From: Cryptomeria japonica
Lineage: Eukaryota > Streptophyta > Pinopsida > Cupressales > Cupressaceae
Direction of reading: 5' to 3'
DNA: 64,000 nucleotides
Assembly: GCF_030272615.1 (NCBI RefSeq)
Contig: NC_081409.1
Coordinates: forward strand, 878,605,720 to 878,669,719
Numbering within the stretch: the first letter of the stretch is position 1; each line of letters opens with the position of its first letter. Under the pieces are notes generated by a model. That model did not search any database. It was not told the origin of the DNA and saw only the letters and a list, made by a program, of their open reading frames with translations. Both the position numbers and the translations under genes were made by a program. Positions 33,096 through 46,359 of the stretch are shown here, piece after piece.

Positions 33096-34451
33096 CAAGC
33101 TACATTTGCAAAAGTGAAAAGGGAAGAATATGACTCTGAGAAGCATGTATTCTATTCTGCCCTCTCTAGCAAAGTATCCAATAAATCTAACACCTAGATC
33201 ATTGACAGTGGGTCTTCAAGACACATCACTGGGTATAGAGAATTATTGGATTCCATGTTAGAAGAAATTGATGAAGAAGTAACCATTGGTGATGACTTTG
33301 CACATCCAGTGAAAGGCGTCGGTACCTGCACCATTAAGCTGAAGACAGGCATGTCCCTCCAACTCATCGGAGTCCTATTCGTTCCCGACATCAAGAGGAA
33401 CTTAATCTCCGTATCTGCACTTGAAGATGATGGGTACAAAATAACCTTCATGAATGGTAAAGTTCTAGCGTGGCCACAAAACTCTTCCATCAAGAAGGCT
33501 ATAAACATAGGGCATAGAAAAGGCTATTTGTACGAGGTATGTACTGAATCTAATCTAGCCCTACTTCATGAGATTGCAGATTCTAATGAAATTTGACATA
33601 GAAGATTAGGTCATTTAAACTTTCGTGCTTTATGTTCAATGGAAAAATTAGTAATTGGTTTGCCTAAGTTAAAACAATACCATTCTGGTACATGTAAGGG
33701 GTGTGCCCTAGGCAAAAATACTAAGAGTTCCTTTCAGAATAGTTCTAGGAAAACAAGCAAAGTTTTGGAACTAGTTCACTCTGACCTATGTGGGCCAATG
33801 TCTGTACCATCATTAGGAGGGTTCCTTTATTATGTAATATTCATTGATGACTTCTCTAGGAAGACCTGGATCTGCTTTCTTAAACGTAAAGAATCTGAAC
33901 AGATCCTCAAGAGATTTAAGGAATTCAAATCTCTCTTTGAAAACTCTTCCGGAAAGAAAATAAAAATCCTAATGACTGATAATGGGAGGATATATACCTT
34001 AGACATTTTTAGGGAATTTTGTAAAGAAGCTAGGATTAAGAGGGAGTTCACTGTCCCTTACAACCCCCAACAAAATGGGGTTGCTGAGAGGAAAAATAGA
34101 ACCATTGTAGAAGCAACCAAAGCCATGCTTCTTGATCAAAACTTAGAAACCCATCTTTGGGCAGAAGCCTCCAACACTGCTGTATACATACAAAATAGAT
34201 GTCCTCACTCCCACATTGAAGATAAAACTCCTGAAGAAGTTTTCACAGGGATAAAGCCCGATATCACTCACTTTAGGATATTTGGATGCCCTGTCTACTT
34301 TCATATTATACCTAAAGAGAAAAGAACAAAACTAGAACCCTCTGGAAGAAAGGATTCTTTGTTGGATATAGTGAAACCTATAAAGCCTACAAAATATTTG
34401 TACCTGGACATAGCAATATTGAACTTAGTAGAGATGTAATGTTTGAAGAAG
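33096..34451 (+). pseudogene. pol: Copia protease and integrase, broken
   Basis: The frame runs on from gag. After a TAG near 33196 it shows the protease IIDSGSSRHITG with the catalytic DSG, and after a TGA near 33594 the HRRLGHLNF pre-integrase motif and a zinc-binding C-x2-C (TCKGC). The integrase core keeps D (LVHSDLCG), D (MTDNG) and E (NGVAERKNR) with 64 and 35 residues between them. TDNGRIYT replaces the usual TDNGGEYT. A frameshift near 34352 moves the tail to another frame, where GYSETYKAYKIF continues. Dead as a gene. Confidence 0.88.
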
Positions 34452-34481
34452 ACATAGCCTTCAAAAGGGCTAAATACTCTA

Positions 34482-36262
34482 TTGAGTCAAAAATCTATGC
34501 TCCATCTTCAGACTATAGAAGAGGATCCCACTCTTGAGATTCAGAGGGAGTGTTCAGAAGAAAATGAAGTAAAAATTCCTCCCCAAGAAATTCCCAAGAA
34601 AAGACCTCTATGGGTTCACAAAACAATGGAAGATGCGAGGGACTTTGTAGCTCCTTCAGGGACTTTTAGAGAAAGTAAGAGGCCCCGAAGATTCACTAGC
34701 TATGTAGCCCTAATGAATGATCTCTCCAAATCAGAACCCTCTAGTGTACTAGAAGCTCTTAAACATCAAGTTTGGAAAGATGCCATGTCTGAAGAATATA
34801 AATCCATCCTAAACAATGATGTGTGGGAAATTGTTCCTAGGCCAAAAGGGAAATCCGTTGTTTCATCCAAGTGGCTATTCAAAATCAAACATGCTACAGA
34901 TGGTAGCATAGAGAAACATAAAGCCAGATTTGTAGCTAGGGGGTTCTCATAGAAAGAGGGAATAGACTATGATGAGACATTTGCTCTAGTTGCTAGATAC
35001 ACCTTAGTCAGAGCAGTACTGGCCACTGCAGTAGCCAAAGGTTGGAAAGTCCATCGGATGGATGTAAAACTTGCTTTTTTGAATGGGAAAATTGAGGTGG
35101 AAGTCTACTTAGAACAACTAGAAGGGTTTGAGATTCACAATGCAGAATCACATGTGTGCAGATTAAAGAAAGCCCTATATGGACTAAAACAAGCCCCCAG
35201 GGCCTGGTATGAAAGAATTGACTGTCATCTCATGGGATTAAGATTCTCAAAAAATGATGCAGATCCAAATCTATACTTCAAGGAAGTCAAAGGTGATATG
35301 TTGATATTGATCTTGTATGTTGATGATCTTTTAATTACAGGAGAAGATCACCTTATTGGCCAATGTAAGAAAGATCTTGAGAAGGAGTTTGATATGAAGG
35401 ATTTAGGCCTTCTACATTACTTCCTTGGATTGGAAGTTTGGAAATTTTTTGACAATATTGTACTTAATCAAGGAAAGTACACCTTAGACATATTGAAGAG
35501 ATTTGGTATGATGAACTGCAGACCCATGACTTCCCCTATGGAAACAAATCTTCACAAACTAAAGGAGGCATCAAGAGACTCCCCATTGGTAGATCCTACT
35601 CTCTATAGACAAATGATTGGATCATTGATGTACCTAGTCAATACTAGACCTGATATATGTTATCTAGTAAATGCCTTGAGCCAGTTCATGTGTGAACCCA
35701 AGGAGATGCATCTTATGATTGTGAAACACATTATGAGATACCTTCAAGGCACTCTCAACTATGGAATCGAGTATGAGAAAGTTGATTTGGATCTTCATGG
35801 GTTCACTGATTCAGATTGGGCTGGAAGTGTGACTGATAGGAAAAGCACATTAGGGTGCTGCTTTAGTTTGGGTTCAGCCTTGATATCTTGGATTAGCAGG
35901 AAGCAGTCATCAATAGCTCAGATTTCTACAAAAGCCGAATGTATCGTAGCCTCCATGGTTGCAAGAGAAGTAGTATGGCTTTGGAAACTGCTTGTGGGAT
36001 TATTCAGTAAGCCACTAAAACCTACCATAATTCATTGTGATAATCATAGTTGTATAAAACTCTTTGTGAATCCTGTATTTCATGATAGATCCAAACACAT
36101 AGAGATTTCTAATCACTATGTGAGAGATATGGTAGGCAGGAATGTAATTTTAGTTACAGCATATCAGTACAGGAGACCAGACAGCATACATACTTACCAA
36201 ACCTCTATCCAGAGTGAAAGTTGAACACTTCAGAAAAGGTCTTGGTATGATTGAGTTATAAT
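34482..36262 (+). pseudogene. pol: Copia reverse transcriptase and RNase H, broken
   Basis: Starts in the linker before RT. VWEIVPRPKGKSVVSSKWLF and KARFVARGFS lead to a TAG at 34950-34952 where Q is usual. The 388-codon second frame has MDVKLAFLNGKIEVEVYLEQ, ALYGLKQAPRAWYERID, the catalytic YVDDLLITG, GSLMYLVNTRPDICY, and RNase H with FTDSDWAGSVTDRKST and SKHIEI. A frameshift near 36160 replaces the tail; the alternate frame supplies STGDQTAYILTKPLSRVKVE and ends near 36262. Catalytic Asp pairs are kept, so decay is recent. Confidence 0.9.
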
Positions 36263-36796
36263 TAGTTTTGTAATCTGTACTAATATATGAGATGTTTAAT
36301 GTGTAAACTTCTTTCGTCGTGTTATGACTTTATGGGCTTCACCCCCTGTGTACATTTCTAAAAGGTGATGATCTTTTAGACAATGAACACTTGTATTAAA
36401 TATTATAAGGTGACGATCTTGTAATGTTGATATCATGCTGACTTGATATCATTCTGACTCATGGATGTGCCATGATATGTTATGGTAGACATTATGTGAC
36501 GTAATGTCAGTGCACATACCATAACCTGGATATAATGGAATTCAACATTCTCGAGTATTTTATATCCAAGGTATTGCGTGTTATGCGATATTGATATCAC
36601 GTGTTATGTGATATCTATATCACGAGATAATGTGATATATTCCCGTGTCACCTATTATGTGATACATCATGTCACAAGCATATGTGATATGATCCTTTGT
36701 ATTACGAGGTCATGTAATACATTCTATTATGAGAAATGTGATGCTTATTTCAATGTTTACATAGGTCTCCAATTATCTTCCCTAGCTAAGAGGGAG
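36263..36796 (+). other. 3' non-coding region of the copia element with ATGTGATA-type repeats
   Basis: No frame. Between about 36570 and 36725 the words GTGATATC and TTATGTGATA recur every 15-25 bp and form short palindromes. The polypurine tract is at 36788-36796. Confidence 0.7.
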
Positions 36797-37425
36797 TGTT
36801 GAAACTAAGTAGCTTCGATAAGATAAATGATTGAATGAGAGACTTCATTTATCTCTCATTCAATCATCTACCTTATCGATGTAACTACAAGCTAATGGTA
36901 GACTTCATGATTGAATGAGTAAACTTGTTATAATCATCCTTATATGCATTTCACATCAGATTGCACAGTTCGATACTTGAACATCATTATCATATATACT
37001 CGATCGTGCTATGACCATATTTCATATGCTATGGTTGAAATAGAACAGATCGGATAACTATAGTTATCGTATTAATCTCACACCGATTTATTATCAGTTG
37101 TTAATATTAAATGATATTTGACTGGACCCGATTTGTTATCGGTTGTCAATATTATATAGCATTTGTCTTAACTTGATGGTTATTGGTAAAGCACTTTATT
37201 GAAACGATGCCTATGAAACCGATCAAGACATGTCTTGATCGGGTATGTCAAGAGACATGTCCAGTCAAGGCATGCCTTGATCGGTAGGCATTACATATAA
37301 GTATATGCCTTGTAAAATGTTGTAGGATCATCGAAATTAATTAATGTAATCTACAACAACCTGCAAATAAGAAGCAATAATCAATAAAACATTAAAAAGA
37401 ATTTCTGAACTTCTACAACTAAGAT
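36797..37425 (+). repeat. 3' LTR of the + strand copia element
   Basis: Matches 31613-32225 closely, with a ~29-bp insertion repeating the TCAAGACATGTCTTGATCGG hairpin motif near 37255. It stops at AAGAT, short of the TTTACA end of the 5' copy. Confidence 0.88.
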
Positions 37426-37433
37426 GTGGGTCT

Positions 37434-39532
37434 CAAAATGCTTGGTCTTTTGATGTTGGATCAGGTTTTGTTATATTGAATAACACTTTGGTGTCACAAA
37501 ATATGATTGATGGCATTTGAATTGAATACCAAACTTTTAGAGAAGATTCTAAAGTTGTAGCCTTAGTGGCATAATTTATAACCCTTTGAAACTCAACCTT
37601 AATAAGGATAGTGCAATAGCAAACACTTCTTACTTGACCAATAAACAAGAGAACCAAGATAAAAGTTGTAACTCAAAGTAGATTTGTAATATTGAGAATT
37701 CCCACCAAATCTGAATTTTTGTAGTTTACCAAGTTGATATTAATGCTTGTTGTATAGTAAATCCCAAAACTGTGAGTATCTTGATCTTAGTGAATTTGCA
37801 TGGCTACTTTCAAGTGCATCTCATGGGGCTCCTACATTAATTATGGGACCATGGCCATCACATATAAAATGTTGGATCTCATGTGAGTTAGGAAGATGAG
37901 ATTCCCAATAGTTTGTTGGTACGAAGTGCCATCAATGAAGGGTGAAGAACAATAAGCCTCAAGGTTGAATCCAAAAAGAATGGGAGTTAAAGCAAGTTTG
38001 TAGTCAACAATGTAAAACCTCAAGACCAAATCTAGATTATGATTGGGCTATGTTATGGTGATTTTGGAAGTAGACTAAGATATCTCATCTTGAGAAAGTA
38101 GTGCAAAAAACTTCAATTAGTCATCAAAACTTGTCATAGATTGTAGTTTTCACTATTACAATGGTGGATGAGCAATACCCCATGATTAATAGGTCATCAA
38201 CATAGAGAACCATGATTGAATAATCTTGCTACAAAATGTAAACATTTAGATTTGAATAACAATGAGAGGACCTAAGTGTGGGAAGGAAGGTATTATTCTT
38301 GGCATACCAAGACCAATGGGCTTGTTTTAGGCTATATATACACTTTTGGAGTTTGTAAAACAAAGAAGAATCCCATACAACACTATGGTTGCTCCATGTA
38401 TATGTCCTCAAAGTTTTGACAAAGAAAAACAATCTACACCTATTTGATGCACCTTCCATTGATGTGTTGTAGTGATAACGATTGTGAGTTGGATGAAGTT
38501 CATCTTTACTACAAGTGTAAAGGTCCTAGAGTAGTCAACACTAGGAACTTAGAAAAATACTCTTTGCAACTACATTTATCTTATGCTTATTTAATGATCC
38601 ACTTGTTATGAATTTTGTCCGATAGGTCCACTTACATTGAACAAATTTCCTTCCTTGAGAAGGAGGATAAGATCTCAAGTGTTGTTCTTGATCAAGAAAC
38701 TATACTTCTACATAGTTGTATTTCACTTTGGGATACTGAAAATCTCTCGAAAAGACTATGCATTAGAAGTAGTAGCAACAAAGACATGTGGAGACCTCTG
38801 AAATTCAAACATGTTTGCTTAGTTTTTAATGGATCCCCTCAACCCTATCACTTGTAACTTGTAGTGTTTCTCAAGCCCAAAGTGGACTTGAAATCAAAGA
38901 ACTTGGAGGAAAATCATTAACCTTTGAATGATGTCTAGGAGAGAAAGGAGGTCAATCTTCCTCATCACTCTCAACATTTGAAGTGTAGGAAGAATCATCA
39001 TTGGAAATTTGCTTATGTGGGATTTGAATCCTCAAAAGACGTACTATTGAGTCAAAGTGACTATTGTCAAGGGAGGATGTAAAAAAAGGGCATGAGTAGA
39101 GATTCAAAACCCCCCTTAAAATGAACACTCTTGTTAATGAATAACTTGTTTGTAGTTTAGTGGAGAAACCAATAACCCTTAACACCATTTGGATACCTAC
39201 AAATATGCAAGGCATGCTTTGTCGATTTAGGACCTTACAATTCTCTGTAGGCATGTGGTCCCATGTGAGATTTTTTTTTGAAGTGTTTAATTGGAGATTT
39301 TGATCACTCTAAGCTTCAAAAGGAGTGACTAACTTTAAGGCTTGATGAAGAATGCAATTCTAGATACACTGAGCATAACTAATGGCCTCCAATCAATACT
39401 TTGGTATAAGAGATCTAGAGTATATCATACCATTCACCATTTCCTTCAAGGACTAGTTCTTTCATCTTGCAACATCATTATTCTTAGGATTGTAAGGAAA
39501 TGTATGCTACAAATTAATCTCCTTTAAAGTGT
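37434..39532 (-). pseudogene. pol: Old copia element, integrase end to RNase H (segment 2 of 3)
   Basis: Minus-strand pieces in coding order from right to left: STKCIFVG-like SMPCIFVGIQMVLRVIGF (about 39190), SRVFILRGV-like LTRVFILRGV, then RT pieces KLQKCIYSLKQAHWSWYAK (38300-38370), FNLEAYCSSPFIDGTSYQQT with GNLIFLTHMRSNILYV (37850-37960), and RNase H remnants with KTKHFETH at 37440. Many stops and frameshifts. It is interrupted at 37425 and 39532 by younger elements, so it is the oldest layer of this nest. Confidence 0.75.
39449..39532. repeat. 84-bp direct repeat, left copy, at the edge of the large gypsy insertion
   Basis: Matches 53381-53464 with one difference (AACATC against AACGTC). 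It is integrase-coding sequence of the old copia element, present once on each side of the 13.85-kb insertion. Confidence 0.93.
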
Positions 39533-42500
39533 GTCATGCCCAAAATTTAGGGCAAGAACGAGACTTTTTTTTTTATATAAAAATTCGCACTTAAAACATT
39601 AAATTAGCAAATATGAAATGCTCTAACATATTTTGTCTTAACTATGTTTGAGTTAACTTTAAACACTAACTTAAGTAAACGAAAATAATTTAAAATTTAA
39701 ACGCGGAAAATGAATTAATTTATTATCTCATCAAATTTAGTCAATGGTTTAATTAAATCAAAACTCTCTAAAATAATTCACAAAGATAATGTTGTTCACT
39801 AATAACCATTAATTCCTTTTAGGAACTAATTAATTTGGTCCTAGCACTTAGGTTCATTAATGTCTGTATTATATCATTTAATTAAAATGTGTCTAGACTA
39901 AATCGACTAGACAGTTAATTAAATACATAAGGGATATTTTCCTATATATTTTAATCTCAAATTTAATTAAAATTTAAAAATAAAACAAACGTCATAATAA
40001 ATTATGTCCATATGTTTGTTAAGAACATATATTAATAATGTCCACTTAATAAATATTTAACCTACAATTAACCATTCTTATTTTTAAAACCCTAGATCAT
40101 AATCATTTATATATTTATGATGCCCTACATTTTAAAATTAAACTTTTCTTTCTTTAATCTACCCTAGCCCTACCCGGACTAGAGTTTTACTCTTTTATTT
40201 TAACATTTTATATTGCAGGGTAGAGGTTTTTAGGGAAGGTGGCGGCCATGGCACCAAGGCGGGGGTTTGTTTTAATGGAGAGGGGGTAGCGGCGACGGGT
40301 TCTCCCTGGCCGGGCGCCGCTCATTGTGTGTCCACACAGTGGCGGTGTCGCGGGTGCCACTCACTGTGTGTTCACACAGTGGCGGTGCCGTGGGCGCCGC
40401 CCACTGTGTGAATACACAGTGGGGTTCGGCCCACCCTCAAATCCCTTTTTTAATTTTTTTTTTTTTTACAAATTTTCCTTTTTAAATATATTTCAAATGC
40501 TTAGATTAAATATGATATATGTTTATTTACAATAAAATATATTAAATATATATATATTCTATAATTAAGTATTTTTCTTTTTTACAAAAAGATAATGCAT
40601 TCCTTTAAACATATGCAAGTGTGTATATATATATATTTTAACCGTGTATTAAATCCAGGGCATATTTTTTTTGTAAATCTATGCAAATATTTTAATTTTG
40701 AAACATATAATACGGATTAGATAAATTCTTCAAATTTAATCATTTTAATTGTTTTCTTTTTGTTAATACCCTAGTTGCCAAAAGAAATAGTTAAGCTTAT
40801 CTAAATATGGCTTTTCTTTCTGCAAAAATAAAGTAATTAACAGTACTAAATATACTTAGAACAACATCTTTAGAAATTAATTATTTCAATTAATCTGATT
40901 AACTGTAGAATTTATTTCTGCAATAAACAAATGACAAAATCTGATAAATCTAACAACAACTATTTAAATGACAAAATTTAATAAATTTAACAGCAACTAG
41001 ATAAACCTATAATTTATTAAATAAATCCTTAGAGCTGGCTAAAATATATATATATTTTTTTGATTTTATTTCCTGCAATTAAATAAAATGATAGATTTGA
41101 AATAAACTAAATTTTGCATTTCCATGTATAGATCTGAATGTTATATTTTCCGCCTACTACATGCATGCAAGTCTATTCCTTTTCTTTCCTAAAATTTTGT
41201 TTTAAATGTGTAAAGGAAATAAACAATTTTCTTTCTTTTCAAAATATCCTATACACAAATGCTATTTTTCAAAACATAGAAAACTAAAACTAGAAAATAC
41301 TTATTTCTTTTCTGCAATTTAGCATACTAAAATATTACAACTCTTTAAAACGTATTTCAAGGACTTTATTGTCACTTACAATGAGCCTCTCATTCCTAAT
41401 AAATGAGGACCTTTCAAAATAATAAAAAAAATACATTTACAAATGTTTTTCTGCAATAAATAGCTCCATCCAATTTTCCACTTGCCCTATTCTTTCCTTC
41501 CAACAACCTACAAATAATCAAAGGATATGACCATGGAGTGCTCACCTCCCAGCCTAGGCTAACTAGTAGCCACCCCCGAGCTTGGAGAACCAAGCCCTAG
41601 ACAGGTTACACACATGCAAACAAAAGAACAAGGGTAAATAAATCACAAGTACAATCCCAACCAAGGCTACACTGCATCACACCTTGTGATGTATTTTCAA
41701 GGGTGGTAGTGGACCAAGTAGCTTGAGGAGACTGCAAGTATGATAGAACACAAAGCCACCCCATGGCACACTAAAATATCTCATAAGTTTAACAACCCCA
41801 CAACCTTATGCCCCCCAAGGCTTTCATGCCTTATTTCCCTCCTTATGACCCCCAAATGCATAAACAAGCCATGCAGCAAGGGTCATATAGAAATCCCTTG
41901 AGATCACTCTCATAATGAGAGCCTCTCACTCGAGGGCTGTCAAACTCCTACCACCCACAAGGCTATCCTCTCTCCCAAGAGTAGGAGGCCTTGGTTACTT
42001 CCAAAACACATAAAATGCATACAAGAAACAAGCATAAAACACCAAATAATTTTCCAAGGGAAATATGCAAGAAAACTAGCCTTTTACACAAGCAATTCTT
42101 CCAATACAACATTGAATATGAAAATATTACAAGAAAGGTAGAACCAACCTTCAACTGCCCAAAGGTATGCTAGTTTTGTTGAGGACGAGTAGCCCAATTC
42201 CACAAGTCTTTCCTTTCTACACTTAGCCAAATTCATAATTCAAAATCTATATTTTTTTTCCTTTCAAAATTCCTTGTCTCCAAAAATGTAGAGTGGGTGA
42301 TTACCCACTAATTTTCTCATTCTTGCTTAAGAAGGCCTTAGTGAGAGTTCTCACAGGTTTTTAAAACTAAAAAGGAAGTTAAGGTAAAATGGGAAAGGGA
42401 ACTCTCATTCAAAAAGGAAGGTTAACAACTTAGTTCAAGCCTTCTAATTTTCAATTTTCGCTCAACTTAGGAAACCCACTTTTTAGGGTGTTTAAATGGT

Positions 42501-43444
42501 CACATGGGAGTAGAAACATGCCTAAAATTACTCCTAACCCTTAGGTATACCTTATGGGCTTTAGGAAACCCTAATATACTACCCCTAGGTGTCCATTTAA
42601 CCCTTTTTAAACCCCTTTGAAGTTAATTTTCGGGTCAAACTTAAGTTGACCACCCCAAAGATTCTCTACCTAAGGCATTTATGGAATCATATTAAATTAA
42701 TTGAAAAATCTATAGTTAAACAACTCCCTCCAAGAGACAAATTTAAAAAACTCAAACATAAATCAAAACATGTGTCAAGTGACACAAAGAAAATACTTTT
42801 ACAAAATTATACATGAAATCTTGTCTCTTGTTGGATTTACACAAATAAACAAAATTCAATTTAATATTCATGGAACAATCGCTTTCACGAATAAAATATG
42901 ATACAAACGGGGTGTTGTCTCTCCAAATAGACAAACCCTGGTTTTACGAACGTACATAGGTCTAGGTTTGGTTCTCCATAATATTTTCATGGTCACATGG
43001 ATAATTTTCCTGTGCATCTCAATTACACATTAGTAATTTCAAATACCCTCATATAATATAAAACACATGATTAAGAATACACATCAAACACTCTGCATAC
43101 AATATACATTAAATCAATACATCTTACATCCAAATAACTCAACATAAGCAATTATCATAATTCTCATAATTTCAATCCATATAAAGCATGCATCCTATTT
43201 CTATCATCATAGGAAAGTCCTGCAAATCCATTAATGACATACATCATCTCAAATTTATCTTATTCTAGAATCATATAGAGTTCTATAACATAAAGCATAT
43301 AAATGAATCACCAACATATAGAAATGTTATCCAAATCATGGAATAATATAAGTTCTAAATCCATAATGCATAAAAATAAAGCATCCATAATAGTCCCAAT
43401 GTAAAAATCATTGAAATGCTAGATTGAGTCGGGGTAGGGCCTCA
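39532..43444 (-). repeat. 3' LTR of the large gypsy element
   Basis: 3913 bp from TGTCATGCCC to GGGCCTCA. No coding content is apparent; the short frames at 41963-42173 and 42752-42934 recur in the other LTR by descent. It holds the GC-rich minisatellite at 40322-40421, which the other LTR lacks. Confidence 0.92.
40322..40421. repeat. GC-rich 40-bp minisatellite in the 3' LTR
   Basis: CATTGTGTG or CACTGTGTG starts each unit at 40322, 40362 and 40402, followed by CACACAGTGGCGGTG and a GC-rich tail with GGGCGCCGC. CACTGTGTG and CACACAGTG can pair within a unit. Confidence 0.85.
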
Positions 43445-43449
43445 CACCC

Positions 43450-44388
43450 TCCCCCTCTAGGCATGAACTTCCTCCTGGAGTTCATCAAAAAGATGGGGGT
43501 ACTGTGATCTCATACATGCTGCATCCTCCCATGAAGCCGTAACCTCATCATAGCAATCCCATTGGACCCTAACCCGGTCCAGCTCTCGACCTCAAAGGGC
43601 TAGCATCCAGCGTGCTAAAATGCGAATGGGCTCCAAAGCTAGCTGCCCGTCCAACTCCACTTGCAAAGCATCCCAATCTAAAATATGAGACTCATCATAG
43701 ACATACTTCCTCAAAACTGATACATGAAACACATCGTGGATGCGTGAAAGGCTAGGTGGCAATGCTAAACGGTAGGCAACTGGTCCTATCCTCTCAAGGA
43801 TCTCAAATGGTCCTACAAAACGAGCTGCGAGCTTAGAACCCTTTCCGTAACAGATTGGACTCTTATGCGGCCACACTCTCAAGAAGACTCTATCTCCAAC
43901 CAAGTAGCTACGATCTATCCTCTTCGCATTTGCATATTTCTTCTGTTTATCCTGTGCCTCTCTAAGACGCTGCCTAATCAAATCCACCTGCTGTTCCATA
44001 TCTCGAACTATCTCAGGACCAATAGCAACTCTGTCTTCTATGCGGTCCCAACTCAACGGTGTCCTACAAGGCCTGCCATATAATGCCTGATAGGGTGGCA
44101 TCCCCAAAGAAGTGTGATGCCCATTATTATAGGCAAGCTCCACTAAGGGAAGGTACTCTTCCCATCTGGTCTGATGATCCATGATGTACATGCGAAGCAT
44201 ATCCTCTAACACCTAGTTAGTCCTCTCTGTCTGACCATCCATTTCCGGATGATAGGTTGCACTGAAATTGAGCTTAGTGCCCATAGCTGCTTGTAATGCC
44301 TCCAAAAGGAAGAAGTGAAGAGGGAATCCCTATCAGAAATAATCTTACGTGGAATGCCATGAAGTCTGACAATGTCTCGCAAGAATAC
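43450..44388 (-). pseudogene. pol: Gypsy integrase, C-terminal part with chromodomain-like tail
   Basis: The minus strand gives LHGIPRKIISDRDSLFTSSF (second catalytic Asp), then TDGQTERTN with the catalytic Glu, followed by a stop where N-x-VLEDMLR continues. A 206-codon frame (43592-44212) has the GPFEILERIGPVAYRLALP and RIHDVFHVSVLRKYV motifs of the integrase C-terminal domain. After a TGA at about 43592 the same frame reads GRELDRVRVQWDCYDEVTAS then WEDAACMR, the terminal part of chromovirus polyproteins. Confidence 0.85.
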
Positions 44389-45303
44389 CTATGCCACTGC
44401 TGGTGCTGTGAAGGTAGTCCGAACTGGTGAAAAGTGGGCCACTTTGGTCAACTTGTCAACCATCGCCAAGATAGCATCATGGCGACGAGAAGACATAGGA
44501 AGACCAATGATGAAATCCATGGATATAGTATCCCACTTCCACTCTGGTATAGCATGAGACTGGAGCAACCCACCTGGATCGCGGTGCTCTACCTTGACTC
44601 TCTGACATTCGAGGCATTGGGCTACTAACTCAGCAATGAGCTGCCGCATTCCTGGCCAATGGTATAACTGTCTCAAGTCAGCATGCATCTTCTTAACTCC
44701 GGGATGTGCTGCATAAGGATCTCTATGAGCCTTCATGACAATGAAATCTTGCAATTCCCCAGAAGAAGGTACATAGATGCGCCCTCTATGGCGTAATAGT
44801 CCATCGGACTCCAAAGGATAATCCACATATTTCCCTTCTAGAGTATCCTGAGATCGTATCACCTGACAAACCTCTGAATACCATCCATCCTTTGGCAACT
44901 GCTGTAGTATACGATCTCTCAAATCCGTGCCCATAGATATGGTGTATACCTCGTGACGTCTCCTACTCAAAGCATCTGCAACTACGTTTTCCTTTCCTTT
45001 GATGTAGTGAACGTCAAAATCATACTCGCACAAGAACTCCATCCATCTCCTCTGTCGTGCATTAAGGGTCGGCTGAGTGAATATGTACTGAAGAATCTGA
45101 TGATCTGAATGAAGCTCAAAATGATGACTCAAGAGGAAGTGTCTCCACCTCACAAGTGCATGCACTACTGCTGCAAGCTCAAGGTCATGAGTAGGATAAT
45201 TAAGTTCACGAGTCTTAAGTTTCCTAGACTCAAAAGCTATAGCCCTACCATCCTGCATAAGGACTGCTCCTAAACCCTCTAGGGAAGCATTTGTGCAAAC
45301 CAT
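44389..45303 (-). pseudogene. pol: Gypsy RNase H and integrase N-terminal part
   Basis: A 304-codon minus frame. RNase H motifs include ASLEGLGAVLMQDGRAIAFE (catalytic Asp changed to Asn in CTNAS), LNYPTHDLELAAVVHAL, HSDHQILQYIF and ENVVADALSRR. Then come the integrase HHCC zinc finger (H-x-H before CLECQRVK) and the first catalytic Asp in TISMDFIIGLP. It ends at a stop just before the frame that carries IISDRDS. Confidence 0.88.
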
Positions 45304-46250
45304 GAAGTCAGCTGAGGGATCTGGTACTACAAGGATAGGAGCACTAGTAAGCGCCTTTTTGAGTTCCTGAAAGGCCCTCTTGCACTTCTCTATCCATTCA
45401 AATTTCTTCCCTTTACGCTGAAGAGAAGTAATAGGATGTACGACTCTAGAGAATCCCTCAACAAAGCGTCAGTAATAACCTGCTAAGCCCATGAAGCTCT
45501 TGACCTCTGTCACACTAGTTGGCGCTAGCCAATCCATAATAGCTCTGATATTTGATGGGTCAACTGAGATCCCATCACTGGAAATAATGTGCCCAAGGTA
45601 CTTGACCTTTGATTGAAAGAAAGCACACTTTGACAAACTGCCATACAACTGATTGTCCCGCAAACACTGCAATACCTGTTTCAAGTGCTCCTCATGCTCC
45701 TTCTCATTCTGAGAATATATCAATATATCATCGAGGAAGACAATCACAAAGCGGTCCAGAAATGTGCGGAATACATATGCTAGGACGAATGTGGCCCTTC
45801 TCTAGAAGTTCCTCAAGCTGCATCTTGAGCTCATTAAGCTCATTTGTGGTCATCCTATAAGGTGCTCTTGAAACTGGCTTAGCTCCTAGTACAAGGTCTA
45901 TATGAAAGTCAATCTCTCTACGGGCAGCATTCCAGGTAGCTCTGAAGGAAATATGTCTGAATATCCCTTAAGGATAGGATGGTCATCAATTAATGTTTCC
46001 TTCTCATCCTCTTCCTCCCTATCACTGATAGTGATGGCAAAAAGATGACATCTCGTTCGCATGCTCCACTTAAGATGCATTGCGGAGATCATATGAAGAG
46101 ACACATGTCTCTGAATCCTGGTGATTACTATGGGTGAACCATTATCATCCTCACACTTGATTTCCTTCCTGCGGCAATCCATCTTGGCTCTATGGGCATA
46201 AAGCCAATCCATGCCAAGTACGATACCATAAGATCCAAGTGGAGTAACTC
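45304..46250 (-). pseudogene. pol: Gypsy reverse transcriptase with internal deletion, and protease end
   Basis: On the minus strand, VLGMDWLYAHRAKMDCRRKE (protease end) leads through [18 protein letters not shown] to [20 protein letters not shown]. The next readable residues are [20 protein letters not shown] near 45780, so roughly 130 residues of the RT fingers and palm are deleted. The FLDD catalytic box, [20 protein letters not shown] and [14 protein letters not shown] remain. A stop follows GYY at about 45469. Confidence 0.85.
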
Positions 46251-46359
46251 TAAGGTCTACTAAGGTGGTGGTATTGCCAATCTGTAGCTAACATGCCCTA
46301 ATATCTGATTCCATTGACACTCTAGCCCCTGAAGCTAACTCCACTTCCCAACTGACACC

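Larger units (their letters stand above)
31613..37425 (+). mobile_element. Nearly complete Ty1/copia element, + strand
   Basis: LTRs 31613-32243 and 36797-37425 start TGTTGAAACTAAGTAGCTTC and are highly similar. The primer site TGGTATCAGAGCC follows the 5' LTR at 32244. A polypurine tract AAGAGGGAG precedes the 3' LTR. Gag, protease, integrase, reverse transcriptase and RNase H occur in copia order but with stops and frameshifts. The 3' LTR lacks its last ~18 bases, starting at AAGAT, and no target duplication is visible; the right junction seems to have lost sequence. It is inserted in an older minus-strand copia. Confidence 0.92.

Noticed and set aside
41963-42173. Conserved 60-63-codon frames found twice (also 51908-52118)
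   Set aside because: They are identical because they lie in the two LTRs of one element; no coding motif.
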